Below are positions 40,789-50,638 of a stretch of 64,000 nt of DNA, one piece after another. The stretch's first letter is position 1. The number at the start of each line of letters is the position of its first letter. Below the pieces are notes generated by a model. The model made no database searches. It saw only the letters and a program-made list of their open reading frames with translations, and was not told where the DNA came from. This DNA is from Aphodovivens sp036306585 (GTDB taxonomy: Bacteria > Actinomycetota > Coriobacteriia > Coriobacteriales > Eggerthellaceae): positions 406,240 to 470,239 of the forward strand of contig JAXJZF010000005.1 of NCBI GenBank assembly GCA_036306585.1. Direction: 5' to 3'. The position numbers and the translations under genes are program-made.

Positions 40789-42606
40789 ATGGCCTCCGAT
40801 AAGCCCGGTTCCCGCAACCGGCGCCCGCGGCGCAGCCGCGAGAAGGGGCGCCGTTCCTCATCCCAGCGCCGTGCACCCGAAGCGGTGCAGGGCATCAGCT
40901 CCAACCGCGTGTTCGTGCCAGTGCTGCTGTTCCTTGCGCTGGCACTTATCGTCTTTGCCCGCCTCTTCTACCTGCAGGTCATCGTGGCGGGCGAGTACTC
41001 CGAAAACGCTCAGGATGCCCGTACTGTCGCGGTGAGCGTCGAGGCGCGCCGCGGCACCATCTACGACCGCAACGGCAACGTGCTTGCCATCAGCGTGGAT
41101 GCCACCACGGTGTACTGCAACCCCTCCGAGGTGGACAATCCCGCCTACGCCGCGCAGACCGTCTCCGAAGTGCTCGACGGCAAGCTGTCCGACTACCTGC
41201 AAACGCTCAGCCAATCCGACTTGCAATTCGCCTACCTGGCGCAGAAGATCGATGTAGAGCAGGGCGATCGCTTGAAGCAGCTGGTGGACGAGCGCGGCAT
41301 CAAGGGCATCTACTTTCTCTCCGACACGCGCCGCGACTACCCCAACGGCCAGGTGGCCGGCCAGGTGGTGGGCGCCTGCGAGGTGAAGATCGACGAAGAC
41401 ACCGGTTCGGAATACTACTCGGGCATCTCGGGCTTGGAGGCCTACTACGACGACATCCTGTCCGGCACGCCCGGGCGCTACGTTGCCGAGCGCGGCAAGG
41501 GCGGCATCCCCATTCCCGGCGGCGTGCACGAAGACACCCCTGCCGTGGACGGGCAGGACATCGTGGTGTCCATAGACATCACGCTGCAGGGCTACGTGGA
41601 GGAGCGCCTCGCTGCCGGCGTCGATCAGATGGGCGGCGAAGGCGGAAGCTGCGTGATCATGGACGCGGGTACCGGGGAGATCTATGCGGCGGCCTCGCTT
41701 CCGTACTTCAACCCCGCCGATCGCTCGGAGGTGGAGGAGGGCGCCACGCAGCTGAAGTGCGTGACCGATCTGTTCGAGCCCGGCTCCATCTTCAAGACGG
41801 TGTCTACCCTGGCGTTGCTGGAAACCGGCACTATGGGCCCCGACGACGAGCTGTACTGCCCCTCCTATATCACCGCCGACGGCTACACCATATCCGACGC
41901 GCATGATCGCAACAGCATGACCATGACGCTGCGCGAGATCCTGGACCAGTCGTCGAACGTGGGCATTTCGCTGTCGGTGGAGAAGATGGGCTTCGACAAG
42001 CTCTACGATTACATCATCAAGTACGGCCTGCACAAGGACACCGGCGTAGACTACCCCGGCGAAGGCCAGGCCGACACCGACGTGCTGGGCTACATGGTGC
42101 CCTACGAGGACTGGACGAAGGTGACCGGCTACAACGTCAGCTTCGGCCAGGGCATCTCGGTGACGCCCATGCAGATGGTGCGCTTCTACGGCGCCATCAA
42201 CAACGACGGCGTGGCCTGTACCCCTCATTTCCTCATCGCGAAACCGCAGACGGACGAGGTCCCCGAGTACGCCACCGAGCAGATCGTCGATAACACCGAG
42301 GTGTTGCCCACGCTTATCGACATGCTCAAGACCGTGGTCACCGACGGTACCGGCAAGGCTGCCGCCATCGACGGCTACGAGGTGGCCGGCAAGACCTCCA
42401 CCGCCGAGATCTACGACGAGGTGAACGGCGGCTACCGCCCCGGCGTGTACAACATCGCGTTCACCGGCTTCCTGCCCGATTCCAGCAGCCAATTGGTATG
42501 TTTTGTGGGGGCCAACGAGGTTCCGGGCGCCAGCACGACCACGCAAATTTTTAAAGATATAATGACTACGGCAATCGATCGATTCAAGATTGCTCCTGAG
42601 GGGTAA
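40789..42606 (+). CDS. ftsI: class B penicillin-binding protein, septal transpeptidase (FtsI/PBP3 type)
   Basis: 605 aa. A very basic cytosolic N terminus (1-38), a TM (about 42-64), a dimerisation/pedestal domain, and the transpeptidase. Active site motifs: SxxK at S333-K336 (EPGSIFKTV), SxN in ILDQSSNVG, and KTS (AGKTSTAE) where most PBPs have KTG. It cross-links septal peptidoglycan with FtsW. It lies between ftsL and murE, the canonical position. No PASTA domains are present. Confidence 0.95.
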   Translation: MASDKPGSRNRRPRRSREKGRRSSSQRRAPEAVQGISSNRVFVPVLLFLALALIVFARLFYLQVIVAGEYSENAQDARTVAVSVEARRGTIYDRNGNVLAISVDATTVYCNPSEVDNPAYAAQTVSEVLDGKLSDYLQTLSQSDLQFAYLAQKIDVEQGDRLKQLVDERGIKGIYFLSDTRRDYPNGQVAGQVVGACEVKIDEDTGSEYYSGISGLEAYYDDILSGTPGRYVAERGKGGIPIPGGVHEDTPAVDGQDIVVSIDITLQGYVEERLAAGVDQMGGEGGSCVIMDAGTGEIYAAASLPYFNPADRSEVEEGATQLKCVTDLFEPGSIFKTVSTLALLETGTMGPDDELYCPSYITADGYTISDAHDRNSMTMTLREILDQSSNVGISLSVEKMGFDKLYDYIIKYGLHKDTGVDYPGEGQADTDVLGYMVPYEDWTKVTGYNVSFGQGISVTPMQMVRFYGAINNDGVACTPHFLIAKPQTDEVPEYATEQIVDNTEVLPTLIDMLKTVVTDGTGKAAAIDGYEVAGKTSTAEIYDEVNGGYRPGVYNIAFTGFLPDSSSQLVCFVGANEVPGASTTTQIFKDIMTTAIDRFKIAPEG

Positions 42607-42645
42607 AACCCCAGATGAGCGATTGATCTGAATAAAGGGGGCAGA

Positions 42646-44145
42646 ATGACGAAAACGTGTGCCCAGCTGTTCGAGGGCATGGACTGCACCATTTTGGGCA
42701 ATCCCGGGGAGGAAGTTTCCGGCATCGCCTACCGCAGCGATGCGGTGAACCCCGGCGATGCGTTCTTCTGCATCGTCGGGTTCAAGGTAGACGGGCACTC
42801 CTTCGCCCAGGACGCCATCGACCGCGGGGCCAAGGTGCTCGTCGTGCAGCGCAAGGTCTACCTCGCCGACGCCACCGATGTCACCGAGGTCGTGGTGGCC
42901 GATACGCGCAAGGCCATGGCGCTCGCCGCCTCTAACTTCCATGACCATCCTTCGCGCGATTTCGATCTGGTGGGTGTGACGGGCACCAACGGCAAGACCA
43001 CCACCACGTTTCTGGTGGAGCACATCGCGCGCGTGGCCGGCAAGCGAACCGGCGTCATAGGCACGGTTGGCGTGAGCGTGGGCGACGAGCACGAGAAGTC
43101 GCAGCACACCACGCCGGAATCGCCCGACTTGCAGGGCCTGTTCGCCCGCATGCGCGATGCCCGCTGCGACGTGGTGGCGATGGAGGTGAGCTCTCATGCG
43201 CTGGATCTGCGGCGCACCTGGGGCACCCGCTTCGCGGTGACCGCCTTCACCAACCTCACGCAGGACCACCTGGACTATCATCACACCTTCGAAGCCTACT
43301 TCGAGGCGAAGGCGCTGCTGTTCTCGTCGGATTACCCGGCGAAGCGCGTCATCTGCGTGGATGACAAGTGGGGCAAAGAGCTTCTGCGCCGCTGCTCCGA
43401 TGCTGGCGACAGCGTGATCACCACCGGCTTCGATCCCAGCGCGCAGATTCACCCGGGCAAGGTGGAATACGCCCCCACGCACACCTCGGTCGAGCTGCAC
43501 GTGCGCGGCGAGCTGTTCCGCTTCGACTACCCGCTGGTGGGGCGCTTCAACGTGTCCAACATCATGAACGCCTTCGGCATCGGGCTGCAGCTGGGCATTC
43601 CCGCGCCCGCCATCGTGCGCGCGCTGGAGGAGGCCCCGCAGGTGCCCGGCCGTTTGGAGCGCGTGCATGCCGTCCATGACGGCGGCGTGTCGGTGTTCGT
43701 CGACTATGCGCACACCCCCGACGCGCTCAAGAAGGCGCTGGGGTCCATCATCGCGCTCACGCCGGGGCGCACCATCTGCGTGTTCGGCTGCGGCGGCGAT
43801 CGCGACGCCTCCAAGCGCTCCATCATGGGCCGCGAGGCGCTCGACGCCGACTACGCCATCGTCACCTCCGACAATCCGCGCAGCGAGGATCCGCTGGCCA
43901 TCATCGCCGACATCGAAAGCGGCATGACGGCGGGCAAGGGCAAATACGAGGTGGTCCCCGACCGGCGCAGCGCCATCGCGCGCGCGTTGGAAATTGCCCA
44001 GGCGGGCGACTCGGTGCTGCTTGCCGGCAAGGGCCATGAGGACTACCAGCTGGTGGGTGATAAGGTGCTGCATTTCGACGATCGCGAAGTGGCGGCCGAG
44101 GAGCTCGAGCGCCGCTTCGGCGGCGAAGAGGGCGGGGAGGCCTGA
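42646..44145 (+). CDS. murE: UDP-MurNAc-tripeptide synthetase, meso-diaminopimelate-adding (MurE)
   Basis: 499 aa Mur ligase. The ATP P-loop is GVTGTNGKTTTTFLVEH; the substrate loop TTPESPDLQ and HALDLRR (carbamylated Lys region nearby) are conserved. The C-terminal specificity motif reads DNPRSEDP, the pattern of enzymes that add meso-diaminopimelate instead of lysine. The start has AAAGGGGGCAG upstream. murF begins 2 nt after the stop. Confidence 0.97.
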   Translation: MTKTCAQLFEGMDCTILGNPGEEVSGIAYRSDAVNPGDAFFCIVGFKVDGHSFAQDAIDRGAKVLVVQRKVYLADATDVTEVVVADTRKAMALAASNFHDHPSRDFDLVGVTGTNGKTTTTFLVEHIARVAGKRTGVIGTVGVSVGDEHEKSQHTTPESPDLQGLFARMRDARCDVVAMEVSSHALDLRRTWGTRFAVTAFTNLTQDHLDYHHTFEAYFEAKALLFSSDYPAKRVICVDDKWGKELLRRCSDAGDSVITTGFDPSAQIHPGKVEYAPTHTSVELHVRGELFRFDYPLVGRFNVSNIMNAFGIGLQLGIPAPAIVRALEEAPQVPGRLERVHAVHDGGVSVFVDYAHTPDALKKALGSIIALTPGRTICVFGCGGDRDASKRSIMGREALDADYAIVTSDNPRSEDPLAIIADIESGMTAGKGKYEVVPDRRSAIARALEIAQAGDSVLLAGKGHEDYQLVGDKVLHFDDREVAAEELERRFGGEEGGEA

Positions 44146-44147
44146 CG

Positions 44148-45644
44148 ATGAGGCTCTCCCTCGCCGACATATGCGCCGCCGTCGACGGTTCCTACCTGGT
44201 CGTGCCTGCCGAGCCCGACGCCCTCGCGACGGGGCTCGCCTGGGACTCTCGTCAGGTGGCGCAAGGCGATGTGTACGCTGCGCTGCCGGGTGAGCGCGTC
44301 GACGGCGTGCGGTTCACCGCCGCCGCCCTCGATGCGGGCGCCGTGGCCGCCCTGGTGGGGCACGAGCCCTCCGCGGAAGCGCTCGAAGCGGCGCGTGCGG
44401 CAGGCAAGGCCGTCATCCTGGTCCCCGACGTGCAGGAGGCCCTGTACGGACTGGCGCGCCTGTGGCGCGGCCGGTTGAAGGGTCGCGTCATCGGGCTTAC
44501 CGGTTCGAGCGGCAAGACCACCACGAAGAACCTCGTGCGCGACGTGCTGGCTGCCGCATTCCCCGTCACCGCCACGGCGGGCAATCAGAACAACGAGCTG
44601 GGCGTGCCCAACACCCTGCTGTCCGCGTCCGAGGACGACGGCGCCGTGGTGGTGGAGATGGGCATGCGCGGCCTGGGGCAGATCCGGCATCTGTGCTCGT
44701 TTGCCAAGCCCGATTGGGGGCTGGTCGTGAACGTGGGCACCAGCCATATGGAGCTTCTGGGCTCGCGCGCGAACATCGCCTGCGCCAAAGGCGAGCTGCT
44801 CGAAGCGCTTCCACCCGGCGGCTGGGCGTTCCTCAACGCCGACGACGACTACGCCGGTTTCATGCGCGACCGCGCCTGCCTTGAAGAGCGCGGCGTGCGC
44901 GTGGCGCTCTTCGATGGCTCGCGGCAGGCGCCGCAGCGTGCGCGCGCGCTGGCGGAAGGCCGGGCCGACGGCGCGCTGCGCCCCGGTGACGCCCTGGTGT
45001 GGGCCGAGGACGTGTCCCTCGACGAAGGGGGGCGCGCCTCGTTCTCGCTGCACGCCGACGGTTTTCCGGGCATGGGCGAAGCCTGCCGTACCGCATGCCG
45101 CCTGCAGCTTCCCGGTATCCACAACGTGGGCAACGCCTGCGCCGCCGCCGCAGTGGGCTGCGCCATGGGCATGGGCATCGACGCCATCGCTGCGGCTTTG
45201 GCCCAGTCCCAGCCTGAAAGCGGCCGAGCGAAGATGGTCGAAGCGCCCTCCGGCGCGCTGATCGTCGACGATTCCTACAACGCGAACCCCGATTCCATGC
45301 GGGTTTCGCTGCGCGCGTTCGCCAGCCTGAAGGCCGATCGCAAGATCGCCGTCCTAGGCGACATGGGCGAGCTGGGCGATTATTCCGAAGAGGGCCATCG
45401 CCAGGTGGGTCGCGACGCCGCGGCAGCCGGGGTGGACCTTCTGGTGTGCGTGGGCCCCCTGGCGCGCGGCATCGCGCAGGCGGCGCAGCAGGAGGGCCTG
45501 CCGCCGCAGGCGGTCCGCTGCGTCTCCGACGCCGCCGAAGCGCTTGAATTCGTTGCGCCGCTGGTCGGCGCAGGCTGCGCGGTGCTGGTGAAGGCATCCC
45601 ATTCCGTGGGCCTTGAGAAAGTGGTAGAAGGGTTGGTAGGTTAG
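44148..45644 (+). CDS. murF: UDP-MurNAc-tripeptide:D-Ala-D-Ala ligase (MurF)
   Basis: 498 aa. It adds D-alanyl-D-alanine to complete the UDP-MurNAc pentapeptide. P-loop GLTGSSGKTTTKNLV, then TAGNQNNELGVPNTLL, VVEMGMRGLGQI and VDDSYNANPDSM, all diagnostic for MurF. The ribosome site GGGAGG lies inside the end of murE. It nearly abuts mraY (stop TAG at 45642-45644, GTG at 45646). A ddl gene is absent from this cluster. Confidence 0.96.
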   Translation: MRLSLADICAAVDGSYLVVPAEPDALATGLAWDSRQVAQGDVYAALPGERVDGVRFTAAALDAGAVAALVGHEPSAEALEAARAAGKAVILVPDVQEALYGLARLWRGRLKGRVIGLTGSSGKTTTKNLVRDVLAAAFPVTATAGNQNNELGVPNTLLSASEDDGAVVVEMGMRGLGQIRHLCSFAKPDWGLVVNVGTSHMELLGSRANIACAKGELLEALPPGGWAFLNADDDYAGFMRDRACLEERGVRVALFDGSRQAPQRARALAEGRADGALRPGDALVWAEDVSLDEGGRASFSLHADGFPGMGEACRTACRLQLPGIHNVGNACAAAAVGCAMGMGIDAIAAALAQSQPESGRAKMVEAPSGALIVDDSYNANPDSMRVSLRAFASLKADRKIAVLGDMGELGDYSEEGHRQVGRDAAAAGVDLLVCVGPLARGIAQAAQQEGLPPQAVRCVSDAAEALEFVAPLVGAGCAVLVKASHSVGLEKVVEGLVG

Positions 45645-45645
45645 C

Positions 45646-46698
45646 GTGTTCTCCGTGTTCTCGAACTACCCGACGTTCCTCGTTTTCCTCGCGGTGGTCA
45701 TCGCCGCCGCGCTCACCATGGCGATCATGCCGCTGTGGATCCGCTCGTTGCGTTCGAGCCATATCGGCCAGCAGGTGCGCGCCGACGGCCCGCAAAGCCA
45801 TCTGGTTAAGCAGGGCACGCCCACCATGGGCGGTGTGATCATGCTAATTGCGGTCGCCATCACCATCGTCCTTCTGGCGGGGCCGTCTCCCGAGACGTTC
45901 CTTCTGTCGGGGGCAACGCTCATCGCCGGGTTGCTGGGCCTCATCGACGACGCGTCGAAGGTCATCCACGAACGTTCGCTGGGCCTCACGCCCAAGGCGA
46001 AGCTGGTGGGGCAGTTCGCGGTGTCCACGGCTTTCTGCCTGCTGGCGGTCAACCTCGTGGGCATCGCCCCCACGGTGGAGATCCCCTTCGTCTGCACGTT
46101 CGATCTGGGCGTGCTCACCACCACCTTTACCGTGGGCGACGTTGCGATCTCCATCCCATGGTTGTACCTGGTGTTTTGCGACGTCCTGCTGATGGGCATG
46201 TGCAACGCTGTCAACCTTACCGATGGGCTGGACGGCCTGGCCGCCGGCACGGTGATGATCGTCATGGTGGTCATGGCGGCGATCGCCTACCGCTCCGATC
46301 TGCTGGACCCGGCCATTTTCGCCGCGGCGCTCGCGGGCGCCTGCGTGGGCTTTCTGTGGTACAACTCCTATCCTGCCGATATCTTCATGGGCGACACCGG
46401 ATCGCTTGCCTTGGGCATGGCGTTGGGCTGCCTGTCCATCCTCACCAAAACCGAGTTCGTCGTCCTCGTCATCGGCGGGCTGTTCGTGGTCGAGGCGGTC
46501 TCGGTGCTGCTGCAGGTGTTCTACTACAAGCGCACCAAGAAGCGTCTGTTCCTGATGGCGCCGCTGCACCATCACTTCGAGAAGAAGGGGTGGAGCGAGA
46601 CGAAGGTGGTCGTGCGCTTCTGGATCGTGTCGGGTCTTCTTGCCGCGATCGGCTTCTTCATCTATTTCGCGGAGTCGATGCTGGGCGTCGTCGCGTAG
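45646..46698 (+). CDS. mraY: phospho-N-acetylmuramoyl-pentapeptide transferase (MraY)
   Basis: 350 aa polytopic enzyme that makes lipid I on undecaprenyl phosphate. Motifs: KQGTPTMGGVIML near the N terminus, GLIDDASKV (first Asp pair), NLTDGLDGLAAGT, FMGDTGSLALG and PLHHHFEKKGWSE. About ten TM segments. It starts with GTG at 45646, one base after the murF stop, indicating tight coupling. Confidence 0.97.
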   Translation: MFSVFSNYPTFLVFLAVVIAAALTMAIMPLWIRSLRSSHIGQQVRADGPQSHLVKQGTPTMGGVIMLIAVAITIVLLAGPSPETFLLSGATLIAGLLGLIDDASKVIHERSLGLTPKAKLVGQFAVSTAFCLLAVNLVGIAPTVEIPFVCTFDLGVLTTTFTVGDVAISIPWLYLVFCDVLLMGMCNAVNLTDGLDGLAAGTVMIVMVVMAAIAYRSDLLDPAIFAAALAGACVGFLWYNSYPADIFMGDTGSLALGMALGCLSILTKTEFVVLVIGGLFVVEAVSVLLQVFYYKRTKKRLFLMAPLHHHFEKKGWSETKVVVRFWIVSGLLAAIGFFIYFAESMLGVVA

Positions 46699-46725
46699 CG
46701 TTTTTCGAAAAAGGGGTGTTTCGTC

Positions 46726-48219
46726 ATGCGTCGAGGAGCTGAAAAACTGGGCTCGGTGCTCGTGCTGGGTCTGGGCAAGAGCGGGGAAGCGGTGGTGGAC
46801 TACTGCCTGCCCCTGCTAGGCGGCAGGGTGAGCGGGCTGTTCATCGCCGCCGGCGTGCGCACCGACGCGACGAGCGCCGCGGCGGCGCGCGCCCAGCAGG
46901 CCGGCGCCGTCGTGGAGTTCGGCGACGACGCGGTGGAGCGCCTGGCCGCCCAGGTGGCGCAAGGCCGCTTCGACGTGTGCATCCCCAGCCCGGGCATCGC
47001 GCCCACCCATCGGCTTTACCGCGACGGAGAGCGCCTGTCAGGCCAGGTGTTCGGCGAGGTGGAGCTGGCCTGGCGCGAAAGCGATCGCGATTCGAGGTGG
47101 GTTGCCATCACCGGCACCAACGGCAAGACCACGGTCACCTCGCTTGTTGCGCACCTGCTGTGCGAGGCCGGCTTCGATGCGGTCGCCGTCGGCAACATCG
47201 GCAGCCCGTGCCTCGACGCCGTGGCGCAGGGCCCTGGCCGTGTGTTCGTGGCGGAGACCTCGTCCTACCAGTTGCACTCCACCTGCGCCTTCGCCCCCGA
47301 CGCCGCGGTCATCCTCAACATCACGCCTGACCACATCAAGTGGCACGGCAGCTTCGAGGCCTATCGCGACGACAAGTTCAAGATGCTTGCCAACTTGGCG
47401 CAGGCGCCCTCCGCGGTAGCCGTCCTCGACGCTACCGACGACGAGGTGCGCGCCAAGATCCGCGAGATCAAGGCGATCCCCTCCGAGCAGCGCGGCTACC
47501 CCTACATCCCCGTGGGCACCAAAGCGGGCTACGAGGGCGACATGCGCGCCGCCTGCGGCGCCGACAACGCCGCGTTCGTCGATGCCCAGGGCTGCTTGAC
47601 GGTTGCCTTCGATGGCGCGGAGCACCGCCTTATCCCTGAAGGCGAGCTGCTCATCAAGGGCCGCCACAACGTCGGCAACGCCCTGGCCGCCTCCGCCGTG
47701 GCCATCGCGCTCGGCGCCGACGACGATGCGGCCGTCGCCGGCTTGCGCTCGTTCGCCCCGCTGGAGCATCGCATCGAGCCGTGCGGCACCATCCGCGGCG
47801 CGGCCTGCTACAACGACTCCAAGGCAACCAACGTGGATGCCTCGCTCAAGGCCATCCAGGCGTTTCCCAACGCGCGTCCCATCATGCTGTTCGGCGGGGA
47901 CGACAAGGGCACCGACCTCGCGCCGCTGGTGCAGGCAACGCATGCCCATGCCCGCGCTGCCGTGTGCTTCGGCGCCGCCGGCCAGCGCTTCCAAGAGGCG
48001 TTTTCGGCTGCGCGCGGCAGCCAGCCCGAGGGCTTCCAAGTGCTGCGTGCCGAGCATCTTGCCGATGCGCTTGACGCCGCCTGCGCCATCGCGGGCGAAG
48101 GCGATGTGATCCTGCTTTCCCCGGCATGCGCCTCCTTCGACGAGTTCAGCTGCTTCGAGGAACGCGGCGAGGTGTTCAAGCGCCTGGTGGCGCAGCGCTC
48201 CGGCCAGCTGGGCGCGTAG
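46726..48219 (+). CDS. murD: UDP-MurNAc-L-Ala:D-Glu ligase (MurD)
   Basis: 497 aa, slightly longer than E. coli MurD (438). It adds D-glutamate to UDP-MurNAc-L-Ala. N-terminal LVLGLGKSGEA, then P-loop AITGTNGKTTVTSLVAHLL, AETSSYQL, NITPDHIKWHGSF, and the C-terminal NDSKATNVDA and LLSPACASFDEF blocks. AAAAGGGG precedes the ATG. ftsW follows 13 nt later. Confidence 0.96.
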   Translation: MRRGAEKLGSVLVLGLGKSGEAVVDYCLPLLGGRVSGLFIAAGVRTDATSAAAARAQQAGAVVEFGDDAVERLAAQVAQGRFDVCIPSPGIAPTHRLYRDGERLSGQVFGEVELAWRESDRDSRWVAITGTNGKTTVTSLVAHLLCEAGFDAVAVGNIGSPCLDAVAQGPGRVFVAETSSYQLHSTCAFAPDAAVILNITPDHIKWHGSFEAYRDDKFKMLANLAQAPSAVAVLDATDDEVRAKIREIKAIPSEQRGYPYIPVGTKAGYEGDMRAACGADNAAFVDAQGCLTVAFDGAEHRLIPEGELLIKGRHNVGNALAASAVAIALGADDDAAVAGLRSFAPLEHRIEPCGTIRGAACYNDSKATNVDASLKAIQAFPNARPIMLFGGDDKGTDLAPLVQATHAHARAAVCFGAAGQRFQEAFSAARGSQPEGFQVLRAEHLADALDAACAIAGEGDVILLSPACASFDEFSCFEERGEVFKRLVAQRSGQLGA

Positions 48220-48232
48220 GGCGGTGCGCGCC

Positions 48233-49471
48233 ATGCCTTCGCGTTCCTCCCATACCGTCCGCGATGCCGCGGGGGCCGTCCCGCCGCGCCTTCTGCTGGT
48301 GATAGCGGTGGTCATCCTCACCCTTCTGGGATGCGTGATGATCTACTCGTCGTCCATCGCCGAGGCGCTTGACGAGAACGTGCCCGCCATCAGCTACCTT
48401 ACCGACCAGCTGCTGTTCGTGGCGGTGGGCGCCGCTGCGGCCTTTGTACTGTGGAAGTGGGTGCCCTGCCGCGTGTGGCGCGGGCCGCTCCTGTGGATCA
48501 TCTGGGGTGTTGCCGTGGGCCTTCTGGTGCTGGTGGCGCTCATGGGCATCGTGGGCCTGGGCGCGAAGCGCTGGCTCACCTTGGGTCCCATTAGCCTGCA
48601 GCCTTCCGAATTCGCCAAGATCGCCCTGGTGCTGGTGGCGGCGCATCTGTACTGCGAGTACCGCGAGGGGTCCTGCACCGTTTCGCAGATGCTGACCAAG
48701 GCGTTTCTGTTCATCGGCATTCCGGTGGCGTTTCTGTACGTGACTCAGTCCGACTTGGGCACCACGATCATCATCGCCGTGGGCGTGCTCGCCGTCATGT
48801 GGCTGGGCGAGGTTCCCTTGAAGTTCATCGGGGGCATCTGCGTGCTGGGCGCTGTGTTCGTGGTGTTCGCCATCGCGTTCACCGGCTACCGTTCCGATCG
48901 CATGCTGTTCCTCAACCCTTGGGACGACGGCGAAGGCGGCCAGGGCGGCGGGTTTCAGCTCATCCATTCCTACTACGCGTTCTCGCAAGGTGGGCTGTTC
49001 GGCGTGGGGCTGGGCAACTCCAGCGAGAAGTTCTACCTGCCCGAGGCCGAGACCGACTTCATCTTCGCCATCATCGGCGAGGAGCTGGGCATGGTGGGAG
49101 CGCTGTTCGTGGTGGCGCTGTTCATCGTGGTCCTGTACGCGGGCATGCGCATCGCCAATTCCGCCTCGTCCGACTTCGCCACCATGGTGGCGGGCAGCTG
49201 CACGCTCATGCTGGTGTTCCAAGCGTTTCTGAACATCGGCTGCGTCGTGGGGTTGCTGCCCACCACGGGCAAGCCCCTGCCGTTCATCTCATCGGGCGGC
49301 TCGTCGCTTATCGCCACGTTCATCATGGTGGGCCTCATCCTGTCGGTTGCGAAGGAGGAATCCGGCCCGAACATCTACGAGCAGCGCCGTGCGAACCTGC
49401 GCATCGTGCGCACGGCCGATTCAGGCAACGCCTCCCGCGCCTCCAAACGCGGCGAGCTGGGAAGGAGGTAG
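48233..49471 (+). CDS. ftsW: peptidoglycan glycosyltransferase FtsW (SEDS family)
   Basis: 412 aa polytopic SEDS glycosyltransferase that polymerises lipid II at the septum with FtsI. Signatures: GLGAKRWLTLGPISLQPSEFAK, the catalytic Asp region TQSDLGTTIII, ETDFIFAIIGEELG and PFISSGGSSL. About ten TM segments and a basic C-terminal tail. The ATG at 48233 is 8 nt after AGGGCGG; a GTG at 48224 is the alternative. murG follows after 3 nt. Confidence 0.95.
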   Translation: MPSRSSHTVRDAAGAVPPRLLLVIAVVILTLLGCVMIYSSSIAEALDENVPAISYLTDQLLFVAVGAAAAFVLWKWVPCRVWRGPLLWIIWGVAVGLLVLVALMGIVGLGAKRWLTLGPISLQPSEFAKIALVLVAAHLYCEYREGSCTVSQMLTKAFLFIGIPVAFLYVTQSDLGTTIIIAVGVLAVMWLGEVPLKFIGGICVLGAVFVVFAIAFTGYRSDRMLFLNPWDDGEGGQGGGFQLIHSYYAFSQGGLFGVGLGNSSEKFYLPEAETDFIFAIIGEELGMVGALFVVALFIVVLYAGMRIANSASSDFATMVAGSCTLMLVFQAFLNIGCVVGLLPTTGKPLPFISSGGSSLIATFIMVGLILSVAKEESGPNIYEQRRANLRIVRTADSGNASRASKRGELGRR

Positions 49472-49474
49472 CGC

Positions 49475-50581
49475 ATGAAAGCCGTTCTGTCCGGCGGCGG
49501 CACCGCCGGCCACATCAACCCCGCCCTCGCCTTGGCCGAGGAGCTTTCCCGCCGCGGATGGGAGGTCCTGTTCGCGGGCACGCCCACCGGGGTGGAGGCC
49601 AAGCTCGTGGCAGACGCCGGCATCCCCTTCAAGGGGTTCAAGGCATCGGGGTTCAACCGCAAGAAACCCTTGTCGCTGGTGAAGGGCGTGGCGGCTATCC
49701 AGAAGAGCACCGGCCAGGCAAAGCGTTGGTTTCAGGAGATCCGCCCCGATGTGGTGGTGGGCTTCGGCGGCTACGTGTGCGTGCCGGTGGGCCGCGCCGC
49801 CGAGCAGCTGGGCATCCCGGTCGCGGTGCACGAGCAGAATTCGGTCATGGGCATGGCCAACCGCTACCTGGCCAAGCGCGCCGCGGCCATCTGCCTCACC
49901 TACGAGTATGCCGCCAAGGCGCTCGACGATGCGGAGCGCGAGCACGTGGTGCTCACGGGCAACCCCGTGCGCTCCTCGGTGCTTTCGGCCACGCGCGAGG
50001 CGGGCCGCGCCATGCTGGGCGTGCCCGACGAAGCGCGGCTTCTGCTGGTGACGGGCGGCAGCTTGGGGGCGCGCCATCTGAACCAGGCGGTCATGGATCT
50101 CAAAGGGCAGCTGCTCTCGCGTCCTGACGTGCACGTGGTGCACCTCACCGGGCGCCGCGAATACGCATCGGTGGTGGAGCAGATGGCGCTTTCCCCCGAG
50201 CAGGCGAAGCGCTGGCAGATCATCGACTACCAGGATCGCATGGGCGAATGCATGGCCGCGGCCGACGTCATCGTGTCACGCGCCGGGGCATCCTCGCTCG
50301 CCGAGATCTCCGCGCTGGCGGTGCCCGCCATCCTGGTGCCCTTCCCGGCGGCGACCGAGGACCATCAGACCATGAACGCGCGCGCTTACGTGGAGGCGGG
50401 CTGCGCCTATCTGGTGGCCGATGACCAGGTGCAGACCCCGCAGTTCGCCGAAGCGCTGCTGGGGCTGCTGGACGATCCCGGGAAACGGGAGCGCATGCGC
50501 CGGGCGGCGCGCGCGCAGAACACCTCGGGCGCGGCCGCGAAATTGGCAGATGCTGTGATTGCCGCCGCAAACGCCCGCTAG
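49475..50581 (+). CDS. murG: UDP-GlcNAc:undecaprenyl-PP-MurNAc-pentapeptide GlcNAc transferase (MurG)
   Basis: 368 aa GT-B fold, membrane-associated on the cytosolic side; converts lipid I to lipid II. N-terminal G-loop SGGGTAGHINPALALAEEL, then GFGGYVCVPV, HEQNSVMGMANR, second G-loop VTGGSLGARHLN, SRAGASSLAEISA and PFPAATEDHQTMNA binding UDP-GlcNAc. GGAAGGAGG lies 6 nt upstream of the ATG. Confidence 0.97.
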   Translation: MKAVLSGGGTAGHINPALALAEELSRRGWEVLFAGTPTGVEAKLVADAGIPFKGFKASGFNRKKPLSLVKGVAAIQKSTGQAKRWFQEIRPDVVVGFGGYVCVPVGRAAEQLGIPVAVHEQNSVMGMANRYLAKRAAAICLTYEYAAKALDDAEREHVVLTGNPVRSSVLSATREAGRAMLGVPDEARLLLVTGGSLGARHLNQAVMDLKGQLLSRPDVHVVHLTGRREYASVVEQMALSPEQAKRWQIIDYQDRMGECMAAADVIVSRAGASSLAEISALAVPAILVPFPAATEDHQTMNARAYVEAGCAYLVADDQVQTPQFAEALLGLLDDPGKRERMRRAARAQNTSGAAAKLADAVIAAANAR

Positions 50582-50638
50582 GCGGCTATCATGGTTCGGA
50601 TGCAGTAATTCACGTGAATCGAAAGCGAGTACAGCGTA

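Noticed and set aside
40858..44073. 1071-codon minus-strand frame opposite ftsI and murE
   Set aside because: Long open frames on the antisense strand are expected at this GC content; the sequence is low-complexity His/Arg/Gly/Ala without domain motifs.
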